Assembly (NCBI GenBank): GCA_037953625.1
Contig: CM075650.1
Coordinates: 1,738,501 to 1,802,500 of the forward strand
Source of the DNA: Crotalaria pallida
Taxonomy: Eukaryota > Streptophyta > Magnoliopsida > Fabales > Fabaceae
Length of the DNA stretch: 64,000 nt
Direction: 5' to 3'
Shown: positions 57,638-64,000 of the stretch, piece by piece
Position numbering within the stretch: position 1 is the stretch's first letter
How the letters are laid out: each line of letters begins with the position of its first letter
The notes under the pieces: model-generated
Databases searched by the model: none
Seen by the model: the letters and a program-made list of their open reading frames with translations, nothing else
Told to the model about the DNA's origin: nothing
Translations under genes and position numbers: made by a program

Positions 57638-60600
57638 TGTAACACCCCAAAATTTTAATCCCCGATTAATGAAATGTTAATTATAATTTAATTATAATTA
57701 ATAGTTTCTATATTCATCCTTGATTAAAATATGTATTCCTGTGACTAGCTTATGTGTGTAAATTATTTAATAAATAATTTAAATGCATAAAATGTGTATT
57801 TTGCATATTAGTTCCTGGGTTGGGACCTAGAAGCAATTATAGGAAAGGTTTTGGAGGGAAAGTAAATAAAATAATTATTTTAAAAATCTGACCAAAACAC
57901 TCGAGTATTATTCAGAATACTCGAGTATTCTGGGTCAAACTGCACGAGTTAGTGCGTTTGGTGAGTCACAGCCAACGATTCCCCTCCGTTGACACGCTGA
58001 ATACTCGAGTATTCTGGGTCAAACTGCACGAGTTAGTGCATTTGGTGAGTCACAGCCAACGATTCCCCTCCGTTGACACGATTACTCCGCCATCAACAGC
58101 TCAATGCCTTCGTGTCGACGTGCATGATCTTCCTCTAGCTCTATTTAAACTCATCAACGATTCTTGGTGAAGAATTTTTGCTCATTCTTGTTGTTGTTGT
58201 TGAAGTTAGGGTTCCTAACTTGGTCTGATCAATTCTCCTTCTCTGTGTCGAGTTGAATCACAAACCAAACACGAATACAAAGCTTACATCTTGAGCTTTG
58301 TATAGAGAGTGAAATCGTGAGCTGAGAGTGTGTGTGGTGGAAGAACGAAAGCTTGGAAGTTGGAGCTTGTGCTGTCAAACCCGTTTCTGGAGCTTACTTT
58401 GGATTCGAATTCTGGTAAGCTCTTACATCCAATTCGCTTCAAACTTGTTTTAAATCCTAGCCTGTGTTGCAGAGAATGAATTCTAATCAAAACCCCTAAT
58501 TCTCTTGCATGTTAACCCACTCAAATGTTCTGATTTTGGACCTCTTCTCAAACTGTCTTGCATGTGGTGCTCAAAGTTGTTTTTGGTGATTGGAGAGCTT
58601 TTTCTTGGGAACTTTCTGTTGATACACGTCTGAGAGGTAAGGGGAAGTAATTATATTCACTAGATAGAGTTTAAATTCTATGAATTGTGTTAGAGAGCCA
58701 CCAAGAGGCTCTAAGGGCTTAGATTGAATAGGAACTTTGGTTTGGAGACCAATCCATGCTCTAAAACTTTGCTGAGAAAGTTATATATCATGCATGCAAG
58801 CTTAAATGAGCTTTACTTTATGAAAATTGTGCTTAATATTCAATTTGAGGTGTTGAGTTGTTAAAAGTGCCTTTTTATGCATGATTATTGGATTCTCTGT
58901 CAAATCTGTGTTTTGATATCAAATGAATGTTGTAACATGTTCAAATTATGTTGTATGAACTCTGTGGATCCCTGGAATGGACTAGAATTAAGTAGAAATG
59001 AAAATGATATGTTGAAACTAAGATTTCAGTGTTATCTGCTACGAAACACTCGAGTAAAAGGCAGGGTACTCGAGTAAAATGCTTTCAAAACAATGTAAAA
59101 TGAACAAGAACACTCGAGTATTTTGTCTGGTATTCGAGTATCGAGCATGACCTGAGGACAAGTATAGGTCAAACATTCGAGTCATTCAAGGTCACTCGAG
59201 TATTCTGGAAAGGTTCAAGAACACTCGAGTAACCCATGAACTACTCGAGTAAATTGTTAAATTAAAAACCCAAATCCTCAGAAGGTCATGAACACTCAAG
59301 TAGTCTTAAGAACACTCGAGTAATCTGGAAAAGTTGAGGAACACTCGAGTGTCCTGAAGTTTACTCGAGTAAATGGTTCAGAACCTGAAAACACCATTTT
59401 CAATTCTGACTTAATAAACTAAGGAATTATTAATAATAGTCCAAGGGATCAAGACCTAGAGAAATTGATTAATACAAAAAGATCATTTGGTGACGGTCCT
59501 TTTTGATAAAGAAAATAAAGCCTAGGTGGCCTGTAAAGTATTAATCAACTTCCCTTAAGTCTAAAAGATAAAATGCATTCATTCTGGAGTTTGGATGGTA
59601 GGACGTATTTCATGTTTTGTTAAACATGTGGAGGGCCTCTGGGAGTGCCAATACGCTTGCTTGATGACACGTTGTTGACGTGGTCGGCTTAGTGGATGCC
59701 GATATGGATATATCGTTTGGATGACGATCCGTTTGGATGACGGGATATGCTCGGGTGGCATGGATACCAAGCTTGACGTGTACATTCTAGGTGAATGTAC
59801 GAATTGTTGTATACCTAGGAATACAACGCACTGTTGAGTGCTGGGTTGTCAGGGATGGACGTCAGAGAGTGACATAGTATTATAATGGAGATAGGCTTGA
59901 GAGCTAAAGTCATGCATCATGCCATTCATTTAATTTAACTGTGATAAATGGACCAAGTGTGAGCATCTTACTTGCATTCAATATCTGCTAAGTGTTAAAT
60001 GTGATTGATATTAATTGATGCATGTTTACATGCCTATATTGCATAATTTATTCTCTGTTGATTATGTGTATAGAATTGCTTACCCCTATGCCCTTGTAGG
60101 TGATGTCTCGCTACATTGCTTGCATCGAGATCCGGCCACTTCCTAGTGGCATATGGATCTATGAGGACCATCGCGCGATGTTCGAGGGGGAGGTAGAGAT
60201 TACCTTCTACCACCTGAACCCGCTGATACGATTCCGTCCTCGTAGGTTTAGGATTCCCATCATATACACTATGCATGTACCCCCGTTTTACACTTACCAT
60301 GGACCACCTCCCACGCGACCAGCTCGCTCTTACCATAGTTTTCGTTTTCGACCTACCCGCTCTCACCCTTTTACTTCGAGAGTCGTCCGCGAGGAGACTC
60401 CCCTATCTGACCCGAGGAGCCCAGTCAGGGTTTCACCATCACCTGACCCGGTACCCAGTGATAGGGTACACTCTCCCTCGGATGAGATCGAGGAGGATCC
60501 GGTGGAGGACGAGAGTGGGGGCGAGCCTGTCATGCATTCTACTGGGAGTGACTGAAGGGATGATGATCCCTAGGTACATGCATATGGTGTATGATGTGGA

Positions 60601-61306
60601 TCCGAGGATCCGGTGTGTGGAGGAGATTTGCTGCTGCTGTGATGATGATGATGCTACTACCTTACTACTTATGCTCTTGGGAGACTGCTACTGCTACTAC
60701 TACTCCATCTGATGCTGCCAGATCTATGTGACTATCCCTAGAGTTGTATATTTTGTTATGTACATATTGTGGATATACTTTTGGAGTACTTTAGGGTTTT
60801 GGTCTCACTATGTAGATCTGTTTTTATATGGACTTGTACTTATGGATTTGGAGACTATATTATGGGCTATGTACTTATGACTATGTTTATATATAAAACC
60901 TATGTTTATACTTTATCAGTTGCATAGTCCAACGAATTCCGCTTACTCTGATTTAATCTATTGAAGAGCTCGGCTAAATATATTACTTAATGGTATCAGT
61001 TTTATTCAGTGAAGTCAGGGTAACTATAATTACTTTCAATAATATAAGTATGATTTCAAAAGATGAAGGTTACCCAATTTGTGAAAAGGTTTTAGAAATC
61101 GCCGAACTCAATTCAACTGATTTGAAAAGGTTTAAAGTTTATTCTCCAAGGATGCCAAGTAAGGATTGTGCACCCGCTTTAAAATAAAAATTTATTTATC
61201 TAATTTCTTAATACGGGCAAGTCCATATATATATATATATATATATTATCCAATATAGAAGCTTATTTATTAGTTTATATTTGGGTAATCCGAGAAGGGT
61301 GTCACA
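57638..61306 (+). repeat. Solo LTR of family A (3669 bp)
   Basis: TGTAACACCCC to GGGTGTCACA, flanked by CTATT at 57633-57637 and 61307-61311, with no internal region: an LTR-LTR recombination product. An 84-bp tandem duplication (57915-57998 and 57999-58082) doubles the first palindrome region. It keeps the hairpin at 58276, the other palindrome pairs at about 59045-59370, the hairpin array about 59600-59840, the acceptor ending 60099, the ORF and the TCCGC motif. Confidence 0.95.
60103..60555 (+). CDS. LTR-encoded protein, solo LTR copy, 150 aa
   Basis: Directly after the acceptor-like CCCTTGTAG. Nearly the same as the element A protein, with changes such as EVEITFYH and RFRIPI that match the G copy rather than element A. 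The last six residues are lost by a TGG-to-TGA change (STGSD then stop). Intact elsewhere, although this LTR is older than element A. Confidence 0.6.
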   Translation: MSRYIACIEIRPLPSGIWIYEDHRAMFEGEVEITFYHLNPLIRFRPRRFRIPIIYTMHVPPFYTYHGPPPTRPARSYHSFRFRPTRSHPFTSRVVREETPLSDPRSPVRVSPSPDPVPSDRVHSPSDEIEEDPVEDESGGEPVMHSTGSD

Positions 61307-61311
61307 CTATT

Positions 61312-61902
61312 AGTATTATATTAATCAACATACACATAGAATATTGATTAAAGCACTTAAAACAAATTAGTATGCTATAAATTAAGTAATTGTTAAGTAT
61401 TATAATATAAATACGATTGAGAGGAATAAAAGCTATTATGAAATTAAAGTAAATATGTCTAGTTGAACCTAAAGCTTACTACATGATAAATTATAGTTAA
61501 ATCAATGATGACCACCCACATGATAATCTAATTAAAGTGTCATAAACCAAAATTTGATGAGAGTAATCCTCTTATAAATTGTATAACTATAAGTGAAATA
61601 AATGTGGTTGGAATTCCTAACTAAATGAATATAAGAATCATGTCTTATGAATTTCATTTACTCATTTCAATTATTAATTTCTATTCTACTGTGAAAGGAT
61701 GTTCGCTCCCTTGTGGTTTAACATTTTAGGTTGAGCTTGGAGGAGCAAGAACCAGATTTTCATGATGGTGAAGGACGAAAGAAAAGAACTCCAACAACCG
61801 ATTACTTGATTCCATGTTGTACATCCAATTAAACTTTGAAAATCTACTTCAATTTTTTTACTAATGAATTTATATTTTATTTTATTACAATGGGATGTTA
61901 CA
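61312..61902 (+). repeat. Element J LTR, part 2
   Basis: AT-rich, ending GGGATGTTACA at 61902. An acceptor-like CATTTTAG near 61729 is followed by an open acidic stretch (LEEQEPDFHDGEG) of about 33 codons, at the same LTR location as exons in other families. Confidence 0.55.
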
Positions 61903-61905
61903 TTA

Positions 61906-61917
61906 TGGTATCAGAGC
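61906..61917 (+). other. Primer binding site of element J
   Basis: TGGTATCAGAGC, three bases after the LTR end; tRNA-iMet type. Confidence 0.88.
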
Positions 61918-63931
61918 AATTCTTTCCTTTCGGCCTGGGGAAATGGTCCCAATTCCATTGTGAAACTCCAGTTCTAAGCTCTTCATACACAAGGGAGTGA
62001 AATATATAATTATATGTTGCAAAATAAAGTGATAGATTGTTGAGTATAAGAGAGTCAAAATGGATATAGCACCATAAGGAAATGAAAATGTGTTGGTTAA
62101 TGCTAAGGGTTCAAAAAGAAAGAAGTGAAGTCACCACTAAAAGATGTGAAACAAAGGATGTTGTCAACAACAAGGAAGAGACTAATAAAATATACGAGAT
62201 ATGTGAAGAAAGGAATGAAATGAAAGTTGTGAAATATTTGGGCATGGTCGGGGGGACAGCTCGGATGTTGCCGACTGATGTGTTGTCGGGGTCCGCCGAG
62301 GATAACGTAGCTGACTAGTGCCAAGATATTGTTGTATGGGACAATGCGAGTGACATATGGAGGGAGAAAAGATCAGGCGAACGAAATGTTGAATGGTGCA
62401 TAATGAATACATTTACGTCATTGGAAAGGATAGAAACATTTTATGCATTAACTTATTCTGTTTTATACAAATACAATTTAGAAAACTAAACTGAAAGTGA
62501 ATGAGTATGAAAGTGAATTCCTTTCCAATGTCTATAGTATTGAAAAAGTATTAATATATATTTATATATATATATTATCTTCTCAATGGGACATAGACGG
62601 AGAAAAAAGAATGATTTTGAAAATGAAAGGATTAAATTGTAATGAAAGAAAAAGGTGGTTTAAGTCCCTTTGAGAATCCATCACATTATGCACCACAACA
62701 TGAATAATGAGAGAATATTTAGCTAAGACCAATGAAAAGGAAAATCTTTTTAATGAATGATTTTGAATCAAATCGCCAATTTTTAAGAAAACTAATTGTT
62801 TTTAAGTACTCAGAATGGATAATTGGTATTCCTTTTCAATGATCTTGGTAAAATAATCTATGTAGACAGAATACATTCTCAATTTAATTATTATGTGATA
62901 CAAATGGATTTTTTTTTTGAAAAATAAAGTCATTTAGAAATTTCTCAATTGATTTGGAAACCCATTCAACAATATTTGATTTATGAAAATGATAAAAGGT
63001 GGCATTCTAAATCAATTGATTTATTCAATTTGGAAAAGTTATAAGTAGAAATTGAATCGAATTGAGAATGTAAGCTGCCACCCATAGAAGCGCATGTTCA
63101 GAAGTTATAAGGTGGACGATGAGGAAGTTTGGAAAGACATACGCGGAGGCACGTGAATGATATGTGACTAGGTTGTGCTAATGAAACAACCGCGGGAATT
63201 GTCGTTGGGTGAAACTTTGATATCCTAGGAGGGCATAGACTGGCCACCTATGTCGGGGGGATTGGTTTCGCGTTAACCACGATGATTCTATCGGTCACAG
63301 AGTCATTTCGGGATCGGTTGAGGGTGGTTCCCTGCTATAGCCAACTTGGGCCTTCAACCCAAGTTGTACTGGACTGAAAATGGGTGTCCAGTACCGTGCA
63401 AGCAGTGGTAGAGGGACACTTACTCCCCGTTGGTCTTTCCCTGGAGTGGAGGATGAAGTGAGGAAATTGAATGGCATGCAATGAATGATGAATGTCTCAT
63501 ACAACGATATAAAGAATAAGAGTGAATGGATGAGAACGAGTGAAAGAGAGGTAGAAGAGAGAGAAAATAAAGAAGAGAGGTAAATAAGAAAAGAGAAAAT
63601 ATTGAAAAAGAGTGTGATTGGAAAAGAATGAATGAAGGAGTGAATGAAAAGAATTTGTGAAAACCAGAAAGAGACAGAGAACCCTTAGTATAGGACCAAC
63701 AGAATGTGAAAATGGAAATGTTTATAAGTGAATTAAATAACGAGAACTGTTACCACCAATGGAATGTGAAATTGGGACTGATCACCCCAATGTTTGCATT
63801 CATTTGGTGGTAAGGTGCTAATCCTTTTGATCATCCATGATACATAATTAAGGTGTGAAGGAAATAAGAGGAATGATGTAAAATCAAGGAAAAGGAAAGA
63901 TTAAAGATTGCAGAAGTGAATATAAGAGTTG
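61918..63931 (+). other. Element J internal region, no gene
   Basis: 2.0 kb without gag or pol; the longest frame is under 80 codons. 63340-63395 holds two good inverted repeats (CAACTTGGG/CCCAAGTTG at 63342-63366 and TACTGGAC/GTCCAGTA at 63367-63393), followed by a GA-rich tract (63520-63680), an arrangement like that in family I (20740-21680). Probably another non-autonomous element. Confidence 0.5.
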
Positions 63932-64000
63932 TGTAACACCCCGCATTTTTCCCGTACGTGCGAGAACGAATTTTGTTAAAATAAACTTTGATGTTTTGTT
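63932..64000 (+). repeat. Start of a further LTR
   Basis: TGTAACACCCCGCATTTTTC, similar to 31529-31650. It could be the 3' LTR of J, although no clear polypurine tract precedes it, or a separate insertion. It runs off the window. Confidence 0.6.

Overview
The window looks like intergenic DNA from a large-genome flowering plant, most likely a eudicot; species cannot be told. I found no ordinary host gene, tRNA, rRNA or CRISPR array. Nearly all of it is nested LTR retrotransposons of the Ty3/gypsy superfamily: long-LTR (2.7-3.7 kb) chromovirus elements of the Del/Tekay type with TGTAACA termini and a tRNA-iMet primer site (TGGTATCAGAGC), and short-LTR Tat-type elements with a TGGCGCC primer site.

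Layout. 1-151 is the edge of a minus-strand LTR. 152-2415 and 19782-22928 are two halves of an LTR-like unit ('family I') split by Tat-type element B (2416-19781). The 5' LTR of B is itself split by element A (2691-14502), a full-length Tekay element with 3.57 kb LTRs and a CCCCT target duplication; its gag-pol has three nonsense codons and an altered RT catalytic motif. 22929-29970 is element G (minus strand): one LTR plus decayed gag-pol. 29971-32213 is a mosaic of LTR ends. 32214-39721 is element E, a minus-strand element without coding capacity and with 2.7 kb LTRs. 39722-51251 is D, a giant inverted repeat with about 5.5 kb arms, each holding the 3' half of an element and an LTR. 51252-57039 is Tat-type element C, with degenerate integrase and a predicted two-exon antisense gene. 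57040-64000 is element J, interrupted by a solo LTR of family A (57638-61306, target duplication CTATT).

The most unusual signal is inside the long LTRs. Several families share one architecture although much of their sequence differs: a TATA box; paired 8-bp palindromes about two helical turns apart (ACTCGAGT in family A, AACCGGTT at the equivalent place in families D and G); a leader hairpin whose stem changes in a compensatory way; intron-like donor and acceptor sites; an array of short hairpins with differing but self-complementary stems; a coding segment directly after the acceptor; and a motif TCCGC-NN-ACTCTGAT near the LTR end. In families A and G the post-acceptor segment is a 150-180 aa ORF with a conserved, mostly synonymously diverging N-terminal half; in families E and H it is a short acidic tail. 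If transcription starts at the TATA box, all of this lies in an approximately 3 kb R-U5 leader. I propose that these LTRs carry a structured, spliced, protein-coding leader, possibly with a DNA-binding protein acting on its own palindromes. That function is inference.

All identities and counts were made by eye. Mosaic boundaries in 29971-32213, the centre of D and the outer parts of J are approximate.
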